Below are positions 8,415 through 17,191 of a stretch of 64,000 bases of DNA, piece by piece. Source of the DNA: Cellulomonas xiejunii (GTDB lineage Bacteria > Actinomycetota > Actinomycetes > Actinomycetales > Cellulomonadaceae); the NCBI RefSeq assembly GCF_024508315.1, contig NZ_CP101987.1, positions 3,658,001-3,722,000 on the forward strand, given 5' to 3'. Each line of letters opens with the position of its first letter. The stretch's first letter is position 1. Both the position numbers and the translations under genes were made by a program. The notes beneath the pieces were generated by a model that saw only the letters and a program-made list of their open reading frames with translations, did no database searches and was not told the DNA's origin.

Positions 8415-8999
8415 CTACACCGCCTCGGTGGAGCGCAGGCGCGTCGCGAGCACGATGCCGCTGCCCGCGGCCAGCTCGGCGACCAGGAAACGCTGATCCT
8501 GCCGGATGTCGTCAAGGACGCGCGCGACCGTGCGGCGGTGCTCGTCGCTCGTGTACCGGGAGACGTCCATGTCGTCGAGCACGAGCACGCCGCCCGGTCG
8601 AACGGCGTCACGCGTCTGGGCGAAGCCCGTCCACTTCCCGCCCTCCGCATCCGCGAACACGAGATCGAAGGAGCCCAGTCCCGGGAGCGCTTCCCCGATG
8701 TCGGCCGCGAGGACCTCGACCGCGTCCGGCACAGCGGCGGAGGACTCGCGGGCGAGGTCGGCGTCCTGCTCGACGGAGATGATCTGCACGTCCCGACCCG
8801 CGACACCGTGCGCGAGCCAGGCGGCGCCGGCACCGCAGCCGGTCCCGATCTCGAGCACGCGACCGCCGTCGGGCACGGCACCGGCCAGGACGGCGAGAAG
8901 AGGCCCCACCACGCTGTCGCTCGAGGCGACGAAACCTCGTCGACGTGCACGGTCGTGAGCTTCGGCCACCGATGGGGGTGGTGGGGCGGCAGCGTTCAT
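8415..8999 (-). CDS. SAM-dependent O-methyltransferase (family 3 type)
   Basis: 194 residues with the class I methyltransferase pattern: motif I GGRVLEIGTGCGAGAAWLA, an acidic SVEQDADLA strand, VLAADIGEALPGLGSFDLVFADAEGG, and GGVLVLDDMD with the metal-binding-type acidic residues of catechol/caffeoyl-CoA O-methyltransferases. The start ATG 8999 has GAGGAG about nine bases upstream. The methyl acceptor is unknown. Confidence 0.8.
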   Translation of the reverse strand: MNAAAPPPPSVAEAHDRARRRGFVASSDSVVGPLLAVLAGAVPDGGRVLEIGTGCGAGAAWLAHGVAGRDVQIISVEQDADLARESSAAVPDAVEVLAADIGEALPGLGSFDLVFADAEGGKWTGFAQTRDAVRPGGVLVLDDMDVSRYTSDEHRRTVARVLDDIRQDQRFLVAELAAGSGIVLATRLRSTEAV

Positions 9000-9154
9000 C
9001 GGGTGTGCTCCTCGGGTGCCAGAGTCCGTCAGTCCGCGGCGCACGTAGCAGGGCCTCCCGTAGCGGCCAACGGTCGGACACCGTAGCGCAAGCGACCAAG
9101 CCGACAAATACCCCGGCCGTACCGTGATCGAAGGGGCGCTGTCAGGCGCGCGGC

Positions 9155-10135
9155 TCAGTTCGCCTCGCAGCGCCCCTGCCGCCAGTACCCCATGAACGCG
9201 ACGGCCTTGCGGTCGACGCCGCACTCGCCGACCAGGTGGCGGCGCAGCGTCTTGATGACACCGGCCTCGCCTGCGAGCCACGCGTACAGGTGCGCCTCGG
9301 CAGCCAGCGGCGCGCCGGTCGTGTAGTCGATCGGCACCTCCCACAGCATGCCGGCGTCGATGTCGACGTCCTCGAGCTCGGCGTCGGGCGCGGGCGCCTG
9401 GCCGGGCAGCAGGCGCGCGGCCGCGGCCTGGACGCCGGGGACCAGCAGCTCGCCGTGGGCGCGGCCGTCGCGACCGAGCCAGTGCACGTGCACGCCCTCG
9501 GGGGCGCCGAGGTCCAGGCGGTCGTCGGACCACGGCATCTCGATGAGGACCTCGCCGCGCGCGTCACGCGGCAGACGCTCGACGATGCCGGCGATGGCGG
9601 GCAGCGCGGTCTCGTCACCGGCGATCAGGAGACGGTCGGTGCGGGCGGGCGGCACGAAGTCGACGCCGCCGTGCGGGCCGACGTGGTCGGCGTTCGGTCC
9701 CATGACGACCAGCTCGTCACCGACCTGCGCGGTCGACGCCCAGCGGGACGCCGGGCCGGTGTCGCCGTGCAGGACGATGTCGACGTCCAGCTCACGCGGG
9801 TGCGGGCGCACACCGCGCGCGGTGTAGGTGCGCATGGGGTGGCGACGGTCGTCGGGCAGCGCGCGCCACGAGCCGTACCAGTCGCCCGTGCGCTCCATGT
9901 CGATGAGGTCCGCGTACGGCGAGCCGACGACGGGCAGGAAGAACTTGATGCGCTGGTCGAACCCGTTGTCCGCGAAGCGGTCCAGGTCGTCGCCCGTGAA
10001 GGTGACGCGCAGGAGGCTGGGACACAGCCGCTGCAGCGCGGCGACGCGCACGTGGAACATGCGGAACGGGGACGCCGCTGGAGCGGTCGTCTCGACTGTC
10101 GTCGCGGTGTCGACGGTCACAGGGGCCTCGGTCAC
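9155..10135 (-). CDS. Siderophore-interacting protein (FAD/NAD(P)H ferric-siderophore reductase)
   Basis: 326 residues of the SIP/ViuB family, cytoplasmic flavoproteins that reduce ferric siderophores to release iron. Visible are the FAD motif RTYT (residues 102-105), the LLIAGDETALPAIAGIVE nucleotide-binding strand, a LYAWLAGEAGVIKTLRRHL segment and the C-terminal FMGYWRQGRCE motif. The start is GTG 10135 without an obvious Shine-Dalgarno, only 10 bases downstream of an IdeR/DtxR-like box, so iron-dependent repression is likely. Confidence 0.9.
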   Translation of the reverse strand: MTEAPVTVDTATTVETTAPAASPFRMFHVRVAALQRLCPSLLRVTFTGDDLDRFADNGFDQRIKFFLPVVGSPYADLIDMERTGDWYGSWRALPDDRRHPMRTYTARGVRPHPRELDVDIVLHGDTGPASRWASTAQVGDELVVMGPNADHVGPHGGVDFVPPARTDRLLIAGDETALPAIAGIVERLPRDARGEVLIEMPWSDDRLDLGAPEGVHVHWLGRDGRAHGELLVPGVQAAAARLLPGQAPAPDAELEDVDIDAGMLWEVPIDYTTGAPLAAEAHLYAWLAGEAGVIKTLRRHLVGECGVDRKAVAFMGYWRQGRCEAN

Positions 10136-10145
10136 AGCCCCAGCA

Positions 10146-10164
10146 TAAGGTGAGGCTTACCTGA
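10146..10164. promoter_or_regulatory. IdeR/DtxR-type iron box
   Basis: TAAGGTGAGGCTTACCTGA matches the established 19-base consensus TTAGGTTAGGCTAACCTAA at 15 positions and keeps the dyad symmetry. It sits directly upstream of the siderophore reductase start, where bound regulator would block transcription when iron is sufficient. Confidence 0.8.
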
Positions 10165-10185
10165 ATCCGCAAGACCCGTCCCACC

Positions 10186-11517
10186 TCAGGCCGCGCACAC
10201 CCCGGGGAGCAGCTCGTCGCCGAGGGGACCGGACCCCGCACCGGCCTCGTCGCCGGGCGCCGTCGGGACGTCGCCGGACCCGCCGTCACCCGCGCCCCCG
10301 CCCGTCGCACCACCGGTCGCGCCGCCCGTGTCGCCGCCGGTCCCACCGCCGCCCGTCGCACCGTCCGGTGACCCGCCCGGCTCGGACCCGTCCCCGCCCG
10401 CCGCGGCGTCGGGCGGCGGCGTGGCGGCCACGAGGGCCTCGGGCGGGGTGTCGGTCGCGAGCCGCTGCCAGATCTCGTCCGCCGCGGACGTCCACTCCAC
10501 GCGGTTGACGTCGCTCGACGCCGTCACCACGGGCACGTCCGTGAAGACGACCCGGGAACGGTCCAGGCCGCGCAGCGAGTACCCGAAGGCTGCGAGCCGC
10601 ACCGGGTCGGCGAGCTGCCCGTCGGCCCGCAGCGCCCCGAGGACGGCCCGCGCCACGCCGTACAGCTCGTCCGCGTCGCCGAGCACGTCCTTGCCGAGCA
10701 GCTCGTTGACCGCCGCCTGCACGAACGCCTGCTGCCGCGTGATGCGCGTCAGGTCGCTGCCCATCTCCAGGCCCATGCCCGTGCCCTTGCGCACCCGCAG
10801 GAAGCCGATGGCCTGGCGTCCGTCCAGGCGCTGGTCGCCGGCCGCCAGGTGCAGGTTCCCGTACCTCGGGTCCTCGTCGACGGGCTCCGGCAGGCACATG
10901 CGCACGCCGTCGAGCGCCTCGACGACGTCGATCACGCCCGTCATCCGCGCCACCAGGTGGTGGGTCACCGGCACGTTCGTCAGCGCCTGGACCGTGCCGA
11001 TCGTGCACGCGACCGCGTGGTCCATGCTCTGCTGCGCGCCTGCACCGATCGAGAACGCCTCGTTGAACATGGTCAACCGCGGCCGCGACCTGCCACCGTC
11101 GGGCAGCAGGCACTCGGGGACCTGGACAAGCGAGTCGCGCGGGATCGACACGACCTCGGCCCACGTCCGGTCACCCGACACGTGCACGAGCATCGTCGAG
11201 TCCGAGCGCATGCCGTCGGCGTCCCCCGCGAGCGCCGCGTTCTCCTCGTCACGCAGGTCGGTGCCCATGACGAGGATGTTCATGGCCGCGCCCGCGAAGG
11301 GGTCGTCGGGCGCGTGGGCCGTGGCGACGGGCGAGGGCGCGGAGATCACCAGCTCCTCGGCGCTGCTCACGTCCATCTGGCCGCGCAGGTCGAGGTAGAC
11401 GGCCCCCGCGGTGGACACGAACGTCGTCAGCGCGACGGTCAGGACGATCGCGGGACCCCGGGCGGCGGTGACGGGCACGCGTGCATGACGTGGTCCGGGG
11501 CGTGCGCTGCTGGTCAC
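10186..11517 (-). CDS. LytR-CpsA-Psr (LCP) family protein
   Basis: 443 residues: short cytoplasmic tail, one transmembrane anchor (GPAIVLTVALTTFVSTAGAV), then an extracellular LCP catalytic domain. Typical elements are NILVMGTDLRDEE, the DSTMLVHVS strand, VVSIPRDSLVQVP with the phosphate-binding Arg-Asp, DGRQAIGFLRVR and DLTRITRQQAFVQA. LCP enzymes transfer undecaprenyl-linked glycopolymers to peptidoglycan. The C-terminus is a Gly/Asp/Thr-rich disordered tail with TGGATGG-type repeats. The GTG at 11517 gives a short basic head before the anchor; longer readings would add arginine/serine-rich sequence unlike a coding N-terminus. Confidence 0.85.
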   Translation of the reverse strand: MTSSARPGPRHARVPVTAARGPAIVLTVALTTFVSTAGAVYLDLRGQMDVSSAEELVISAPSPVATAHAPDDPFAGAAMNILVMGTDLRDEENAALAGDADGMRSDSTMLVHVSGDRTWAEVVSIPRDSLVQVPECLLPDGGRSRPRLTMFNEAFSIGAGAQQSMDHAVACTIGTVQALTNVPVTHHLVARMTGVIDVVEALDGVRMCLPEPVDEDPRYGNLHLAAGDQRLDGRQAIGFLRVRKGTGMGLEMGSDLTRITRQQAFVQAAVNELLGKDVLGDADELYGVARAVLGALRADGQLADPVRLAAFGYSLRGLDRSRVVFTDVPVVTASSDVNRVEWTSAADEIWQRLATDTPPEALVAATPPPDAAAGGDGSEPGGSPDGATGGGGTGGDTGGATGGATGGGAGDGGSGDVPTAPGDEAGAGSGPLGDELLPGVCAA

Positions 11518-11608
11518 GGACGTGACGCTAGGGCGCGCGAGCCCACCGCGCTGGCTCGTCGTGCGGTGGGTGCGTGAAGGTGTCGCGGAGGCGGTGCGCC
11601 TGGCCGGG

Positions 11609-11974
11609 TCAGTCCTCCCAGGGCGGCGTCTCGTCGAGCTTCGCGTAGTACTTGGCGAGGTGGCTGCGCACGCGGGCACGGTCCTTGTCGGGCAGGTCGA
11701 CGCCCCCGCGCGAGCCCTGCATGACGGCGGCGGCGGCGAACACCCCGCGCGGCACCGCGACGAGGTCACCGTCCACCACGTCCGCGATCAGCAGCTTGTA
11801 CGCCGTGAAGTTGTCCTTCTTCTCCGCGTCGTACCAGACGTGCGCGTCGCGGTACCGCTCGTTGGGCTCGTCCTGCGCGTCGGCCCACTTCCGCACACGT
11901 CGTTCGGCCGCCGCGCCGTCCCACTCGCGGTCGCGGTCGGCGAGGTCGAGGTCCTGGAAGGCAGTCACAGCCAT
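11609..11974 (-). CDS. Small conserved protein resembling a phage prohead-protease C-terminal domain
   Basis: 121 residues, start ATG 11974 behind a strong AGGAGG. The sequence runs FQDLDLADRDREWDGAAAE, WYDAEKKDNFTAYKLLIADV, VAVPRGVFAAAAVMQGSRGG, then RVRSHLAKYYAKLDETPPW. From memory of the family, this combination (YKL-ADV, PRGVFAAA, SHLAKYY) occurs as an appended domain in HK97-like prohead proteases and as free-standing actinobacterial proteins; I have not verified that by search. No other phage gene is nearby, so this looks like a domesticated domain. Function unknown. Confidence 0.6.
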   Translation of the reverse strand: MAVTAFQDLDLADRDREWDGAAAERRVRKWADAQDEPNERYRDAHVWYDAEKKDNFTAYKLLIADVVDGDLVAVPRGVFAAAAVMQGSRGGVDLPDKDRARVRSHLAKYYAKLDETPPWED

Positions 11975-12024
11975 GCTCGCTCCTCCTCGTGTCGTCGTCC
12001 GTCCTGCCGGTACTCCTGCGCCGC

Positions 12025-13029
12025 TCAGTCGCTCGGCGCCGCCGCCCGCAGCCGCTCCAGCAGCGGCCCGGCGGCCTCGTCGAGGAAGCGCTGCTGCAGC
12101 GCGTCGCCCACCTGCACGACCGCGACGTCCGTGAACCCGGCCTCCCAGTACGCGCTCACGGCCTGGACGATCGCGTCGAGGTCCGGGCCGCACGGGATCG
12201 ACTCCGCGACGTCCTCGGGCCGGACGAACTGGCTCGCGGCGGCGAACGACTCGGTGGTGGGCAGGTCGGCGTTGACCTTCCAGCCGCCGCCGAACCACCG
12301 GAACTGCTCGTGGGCCCGGGCGACGGCCTCGTCGCGGTCCGGCCCCCAGGAGATGGGGATCTGGCCGATCTTGCGCGACGGCCCGATCACCTTGATCGTC
12401 GGCTCCAGACCTTCGCGCGCCTCGTCCCAGCGCCGCACCAGGTCCGCGTCCGGCTCGACGGCGATCAGGTGGTCCGCGAGCGCGGAGAAGCGCGACACCG
12501 ACTGCGCACCGGACACCGCGACCCCGATCGGCACGGGCACCTCCGGCACGTCCCACAGCCGCGCCGAGTCGACGCGGAAGTGCGCGCCGTCGTAGGTGAC
12601 CCGGTCCCCCGTGAGCAGCTGGTGGATGATCTCCAGCGCCTCCTCGAGCATGTCGTGCCGCTCTCCCACCGCGGGCCAGCGCTCACCGACGACGTGCTCG
12701 TTGAGGTTCTCGCCCGCACCGACCCCGAGCATGAAGCGGTTCTGCGACAGCAGCCCCATGGTCGCGGCCTTCTGCGCGACGACCGCCGGGTGGTACCGGA
12801 TGGTCGGGCACGTCACGTACGTCATGAGCTGGAGGTGCTCCGTGGCCTGTGCGACGGCCCCGAGCACGCTCCACGCGTACGGCGAGTGGCCCTGCTCCTC
12901 GAGCCACGGGAAGAAGTGGTCCGACGACACGGCGAAGTCGAAGCCCAGCCGGTCCGCCTGCTGCGCGTACCCGACGAGCTCGCGCGGGCCGGACTGCTCG
13001 GTCATGAGGGTGTACCCGAATCGCGTCAC
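12025..13029 (-). CDS. LLM-class F420-dependent oxidoreductase (FGD-like)
   Basis: 334 residues of the luciferase-like monooxygenase fold. Start region TRFGYTLMTEQSGP, then AVSSDHFFPWLEEQGHSPYAW, LMTYVTCPTIRYHPAVVAQ, and FMLGVGAGENLNEHVVGERWP, the phosphate/cofactor-binding loop typical of the F420-dependent glucose-6-phosphate dehydrogenase-like group. The start is GTG. A second, distantly similar enzyme lies at 24807 and a Ddn-like protein at 48371, consistent with F420 use. The substrate is not predictable. Confidence 0.85.
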   Translation of the reverse strand: MTRFGYTLMTEQSGPRELVGYAQQADRLGFDFAVSSDHFFPWLEEQGHSPYAWSVLGAVAQATEHLQLMTYVTCPTIRYHPAVVAQKAATMGLLSQNRFMLGVGAGENLNEHVVGERWPAVGERHDMLEEALEIIHQLLTGDRVTYDGAHFRVDSARLWDVPEVPVPIGVAVSGAQSVSRFSALADHLIAVEPDADLVRRWDEAREGLEPTIKVIGPSRKIGQIPISWGPDRDEAVARAHEQFRWFGGGWKVNADLPTTESFAAASQFVRPEDVAESIPCGPDLDAIVQAVSAYWEAGFTDVAVVQVGDALQQRFLDEAAGPLLERLRAAAPSD

Positions 13030-13074
13030 CCTCCGAGCCTCACCCGAGCCGGCGGATCCGGCATCCGGAAGACG

Positions 13075-14274
13075 TCAGAGGGTCGACGCCCCGAAGGCGA
13101 GGCCCAGGAGGTACGTGACGGCCGCGGCGCCGTACCCGATGGCGAGCTGCCGCAGCGCCCGCCGCACCGGCGACGCCCCGGACAGCAGCCCCACGACGGA
13201 CCCCGTGCCGAGCAGCGCGACGCCCACCAGGCCGGCGGACCACGCGACGGCAGCCGTGCCCGACGCCCCGAGCAGGTACGGCACGACGGGGATCAGGGCG
13301 CCGGACGCGAAGAAGCAGAAGCTCGCCATCGCCGCACCCCATGCGGTGCCCACGGACTCGTGCTCGTCACGCTCGGGCGCGGGCGGCGCGGGCGGGGCCC
13401 CGGCGGCCGGGCCGTCCTCGTCGGCGTCCCCGGGGGGCAGCGCGGTGGTCGTGCGCAGGAGCGACGCGTCGACCGCCTGCTGCGCCTCGTACTGCGCGAG
13501 CGACGCGAGGACGACGTCGGCGCGGGCGTGCGCGTCGGCCGCGCTCATGCCCCGCGCGCGGTAGACGAGCGCGAGCTCGTTGGCGGCGACGTCGAGGTGC
13601 GCGAGCGCCGTGGCCGCATCGGCGTCGGGCCGGGACGCCTCGAGCAGCTCGCGCTGCGAGCGCACGGACACGTACTCCCCGGCGGCCATGGACAACGCAC
13701 CGGCGAGCAGGCCGGCCAGGCCCGTGAGCAGCACGGTCCCGGTCGCGACGCCGCTCGCGCCGATCCCCAGGACGAGCGCCAGGTTGGAGACCAGCCCGTC
13801 GTTCGCCCCGAAGACCGCGGCGCGGAACGTGCCCGAGATCTGCTGGCGCCCGCGCATCGCCAGGCCGCGGACCACCTCCTCGTGGATCTGCTCGTCGGCG
13901 GCCATGCGCGGGGTCGCCTCGGCGTCCTGCGCGTACACCGACCGCGCCTCGGCCCGCTGCGCGAGCGCGTACACCCACACGGAGCCGAACCGGCGCGCCA
14001 GCCACCCGAGCACCCGTGTGCGCCAGTCGCCGCGCACCGGGCGCCCGACGTCGTCGCCGAGCAGGTCGAGCCAGTGCGCCTCGTGGCGGCGCTCCGCCTC
14101 GGCGAGCGCGAGCAGGATCTCGCGCTCCTCACCCGTACGACGCGACGCGAGGTCCCGGTAGACGGCGGCCTCGGCACGCTCGTCGGCCAGGTTGCGGCGC
14201 CAGCGGCGCAGCGCCGCCGGCGAGGGACGCCGGCGCCCGTCCGGGCCGCCGGGTGCGGCAGAGGGCTGGGACAT
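13075..14274 (-). CDS. VIT1/CCC1-family metal transporter with ferritin-like N-domain
   Basis: 399 residues. The first 150 residues form a helical ferritin/rubrerythrin-like module with clustered Glu/His (EERE, EAERRHEAHWLDLL, ADEQIHEEVVRG). Then comes the VIT domain: GTFRAAVFGANDGLVSNLALVLGI, the helix GALSMAAGEYVSVRSQRELLEAS, an Ala/Pro-rich linker, and three final helices. VIT proteins move Fe(II)/Mn(II) out of the cytoplasm; the fused ferritin-like part probably binds iron. The start ATG 14274 opposes the LuxR-type gene. Confidence 0.88.
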   Translation of the reverse strand: MSQPSAAPGGPDGRRRPSPAALRRWRRNLADERAEAAVYRDLASRRTGEEREILLALAEAERRHEAHWLDLLGDDVGRPVRGDWRTRVLGWLARRFGSVWVYALAQRAEARSVYAQDAEATPRMAADEQIHEEVVRGLAMRGRQQISGTFRAAVFGANDGLVSNLALVLGIGASGVATGTVLLTGLAGLLAGALSMAAGEYVSVRSQRELLEASRPDADAATALAHLDVAANELALVYRARGMSAADAHARADVVLASLAQYEAQQAVDASLLRTTTALPPGDADEDGPAAGAPPAPPAPERDEHESVGTAWGAAMASFCFFASGALIPVVPYLLGASGTAAVAWSAGLVGVALLGTGSVVGLLSGASPVRRALRQLAIGYGAAAVTYLLGLAFGASTL

Positions 14275-14439
14275 CGGACTCCAGGGACGTCGTGACGGGG
14301 TGCAGCGGCACGCTAGCGGGCCCGCGCGGGTTGCGAGGACGGCCCGTGCGGGAGTGCCGCGGCCCGCAACCACGCGTTCCGGCGCACCGAACCGCGCGGC
14401 TTCACCCTGGACAGGTGAGCACGACGACACCAATCCCCT

Positions 14440-14453
14440 GATAATGACGTGGA
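14440..14453 (+). promoter_or_regulatory. -10-like GATAAT leading straight into an ATG (leaderless start)
   Basis: GATAAT at 14440-14445 is followed seven bases later by ATG 14453. Transcription starting at the usual distance would begin at or next to the ATG, giving a leaderless mRNA as is common in actinomycetes. An in-frame ATG at 14444 overlaps the hexamer itself. No convincing -35 is visible. Confidence 0.4.
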
Positions 14454-17137
14454 TGACGACCGAGGTGCCGGCGCCGGGGGGTCCTGCGCGCAGCACGGGG
14501 GCGGTGGGGGCGTCGGCGCAGACGCACCCGCGGACGTCCGCGAGCGCCGTGGTACGCCCACGCCTGCTGGCGCGTCTGGACCGCATCGAGAGGGTGGCGG
14601 TCGTGCGCGCCGCGAGCGGCTACGGACGCACCACGCTGGTCTCGCAGTGGGCCGACGCCCAGCGCGCCGCTGGTCACCTGGTCGCGTGGACGGCCCGACC
14701 GTGGGACGACGACCCGTGGGTGGTCGTGCGTGACGCCCTCACGGCGGGGCTGCGAGCGCACGGCGTCGAGGTCGTCGACGGGGCGTCGCCCCGGTCGCTG
14801 GCGGCGGCGATCGACGCGGTCGCCGCGCCCGTGCTCCTCGTGCTGGACGACGCGGACGAGCTGGACGACCCGGACGCGGTGACGACCCTGGCCGAGCTGG
14901 TCGCGTCGTCACCCGCGCTGCGCGTGGTGCTCGTCACCGGCCCCCGGTACCCGCTGCTCCCGAGCGGCCCGCAGCACCCCGTGCTCACGGCCGTCGGGCG
15001 CCCGCTGCCCCTGGTGGCCCTCAACGCGCGCGACCTGACGTTCACTGCCGAGGAGCTGCGCGCCGCTGCCGCGTCCTGGGGCCACGAGGTCGACGACGCA
15101 CGCCTGGAGTACCTGATGACGCTCGTCGGCGGCTGGGCGGGGCTCGCGCGCGTGGTCCTCGACGACACCCGGCCCGACGACGACCAGCTCGCGACCGCGT
15201 CCGCCTACGCCTTCGCGCGGGACGTGACCCTGCCGTCCGTCGGCGACGCGGACCTCCTGCGGATCGCGATGCTCGTTGCCACCGCCGGTGACCCGACGCC
15301 CGAGACGGTGCGCGTGGTGCTCGGCGTCGCCGGCATCGAGGCGCCCGGGGACGTCCCCGTCGACGTGCTCCTCCGGCTGGAGGCCGTCGGTGTGCTGGTG
15401 CGCCTCCGCGAGGTCGGGGCCGCGACCGTCCCCACCCGTTGGCGCACGCCGGCGCTGCTCCAGGAGGTCCTGCGCCGGGAGCTCGAGCGGCGTGACCCCG
15501 AGCTCGCGGTCACGGTGCACCGCACCCTGTGCCGTGCCGCGCTGCGTGCCCACCCCCCGGACCCGCGACGTGCCGTCGAGCACGCCGCCCGGGCCCGTGA
15601 CTGGACGCTGCTGGAGACGTGCTGGCTGGACTTCGGCACGTACCTGGTCGCCACCGGCGGCCCGGGCGTCGACGCCGTGTACGCGGCCATCCCCGACGAG
15701 GTCGCCAGCACCTCCACCGTGCTCGCGATGGCGCGCGCGACGGCGCGCCGCAACCGCGAGGAGCCGTCCGACGCGCGCGAGCTGGTCCTGGGGCTCATGA
15801 CGCAGCTCGGCAGGCTCGCGCTCGACGGCGCCTGGCGCAGCCGGACCGCCGCGGGCCGGTGGACGGGTGCCGCGGCCGCGCTGGTGGCGGCGCGCGCGCA
15901 GGGCGACCTGCGGCGGTCGATGACCATCGTGCGGGACACGGAGGTCGCGGCCGCCCGGGCGGGTGTCCGCGGCGGCACGGTCGGGCGGTCGTACTGGTGG
16001 TTCCTCGTGCAGGCGGGCCGCACGGCGCTGCTCGAGGGCGACCTGGGCGCCGCCCTCGAGATGCCCGTGCGCGCGTACGAGCTCGCGGACCCGTACCGCG
16101 CGCCCGACGTGCGGGCGTCCGCGGCCGGGCACGTCGCGCTCGTGCACTCCGTCGACGGGATGCTCGTCGATGCGCAGCGGTGGCTCGTGCGGCACGCGGA
16201 GACGCTCGACCCGGAGTGGGAGGAGATCGTGCGCGACAGCGCCGCCGACGTGGCGGAGGCCTTGGTCGCGACCGGCCGGCTCGACCTCGCCGCCGCTGAC
16301 ACCGCGCTGTCCCGGCTCGACGTGGACGTGCGGGCACCCGACGTGACCTGGCCCTTCGTCATGCGTGCGCGGGTGCGCCGGGCCGTGCTGTACGGCGACG
16401 CCGAGGGCGGGCTGGCCCAGCTCGAGCAGATCGAGCGGACCCGGCACGCCTGGCTGGAGCACGCCGACACGGTGCGCAAGGACGTCCTGCGGATGCGCGC
16501 GGAGCTGCTGCTCGCGCTCGGGGAGTACCACCGTGTCGCGGACCTCCTGGCCGAGTCCGACGTCGTGGGCTCCTGGAGCGACGTCCCGCGCGCCCGCTGG
16601 CACCTGCTGACCGGTGACCCGCACGCGGCGCTGCGTGCCGCGGTGGTGGGTGGCCGCCGCCGCCGGGTCAACCTGGCGGACCGCACCGACCTGCTGGTGC
16701 TCGAGGCCTGGGCGGCTCACGAGGTGCGGCAGCCGGCGCTCGCCACCCGGGCGTTCCGCACGGCGCGCCGCCTCGCCGACGAGCAGGGTGCCCTGCGGAG
16801 CTTCGCCCACCTGCCACCGGAGGTCCGCGACACGCTCTGCGAGCTGTCCGGCCTGCGGTTCGACGACGACGAGCTGGCCCGGCTGACCGCCACGGGTCGC
16901 GTCATCCCGGACCCTGCCCCGCTGGTCCCGCTGACCCCGCGCGAGCGGACGGTCCTGACGATGCTCGACGAGCACGACACGACCCGGGACGTCGCCGAGG
17001 CGCTGACGGTGTCCGTCAACACCGTGCGCAAGCAGGTGCTGAGCATCTACGCGAAGCTGGGCGTGCACGACCGCGAGGCCGCGCTGCGCCGGGCGCACGA
17101 GCTGGGGATCCTCAGGCCGCAGGAGCCGCCGCGTTGA
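14453..17137 (+). CDS. Large ATP-binding LuxR-type (MalT/LAL-like) regulator with altered P-loop
   Basis: About 894 residues. It has the MalT-like order: N-terminal STAND-type NTPase (VVRAASGYGRTTLVSQW, Walker B LLVLDDADEL, TGPRYPLL), winged-helix region, a long TPR-like helical middle, and a C-terminal LuxR helix-turn-helix (LTPRERTVLTML, SVNTVRKQVLSIYAKLGV). The Walker A is unusual: the invariant lysine is Arg59 in GYGRTT, so ATP hydrolysis may be weak or absent. Start chosen at ATG 14453, just after a -10-like hexamer. The target regulon is not visible; it is divergent from the VIT transporter. Confidence 0.82.
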   Translation: MTTEVPAPGGPARSTGAVGASAQTHPRTSASAVVRPRLLARLDRIERVAVVRAASGYGRTTLVSQWADAQRAAGHLVAWTARPWDDDPWVVVRDALTAGLRAHGVEVVDGASPRSLAAAIDAVAAPVLLVLDDADELDDPDAVTTLAELVASSPALRVVLVTGPRYPLLPSGPQHPVLTAVGRPLPLVALNARDLTFTAEELRAAAASWGHEVDDARLEYLMTLVGGWAGLARVVLDDTRPDDDQLATASAYAFARDVTLPSVGDADLLRIAMLVATAGDPTPETVRVVLGVAGIEAPGDVPVDVLLRLEAVGVLVRLREVGAATVPTRWRTPALLQEVLRRELERRDPELAVTVHRTLCRAALRAHPPDPRRAVEHAARARDWTLLETCWLDFGTYLVATGGPGVDAVYAAIPDEVASTSTVLAMARATARRNREEPSDARELVLGLMTQLGRLALDGAWRSRTAAGRWTGAAAALVAARAQGDLRRSMTIVRDTEVAAARAGVRGGTVGRSYWWFLVQAGRTALLEGDLGAALEMPVRAYELADPYRAPDVRASAAGHVALVHSVDGMLVDAQRWLVRHAETLDPEWEEIVRDSAADVAEALVATGRLDLAAADTALSRLDVDVRAPDVTWPFVMRARVRRAVLYGDAEGGLAQLEQIERTRHAWLEHADTVRKDVLRMRAELLLALGEYHRVADLLAESDVVGSWSDVPRARWHLLTGDPHAALRAAVVGGRRRRVNLADRTDLLVLEAWAAHEVRQPALATRAFRTARRLADEQGALRSFAHLPPEVRDTLCELSGLRFDDDELARLTATGRVIPDPAPLVPLTPRERTVLTMLDEHDTTRDVAEALTVSVNTVRKQVLSIYAKLGVHDREAALRRAHELGILRPQEPPR

Positions 17138-17191
17138 GCCACCGGTGCGGCGCGCGGCGCGGCTAGGGTCGACGCCGACGAGGAGGTCCGT

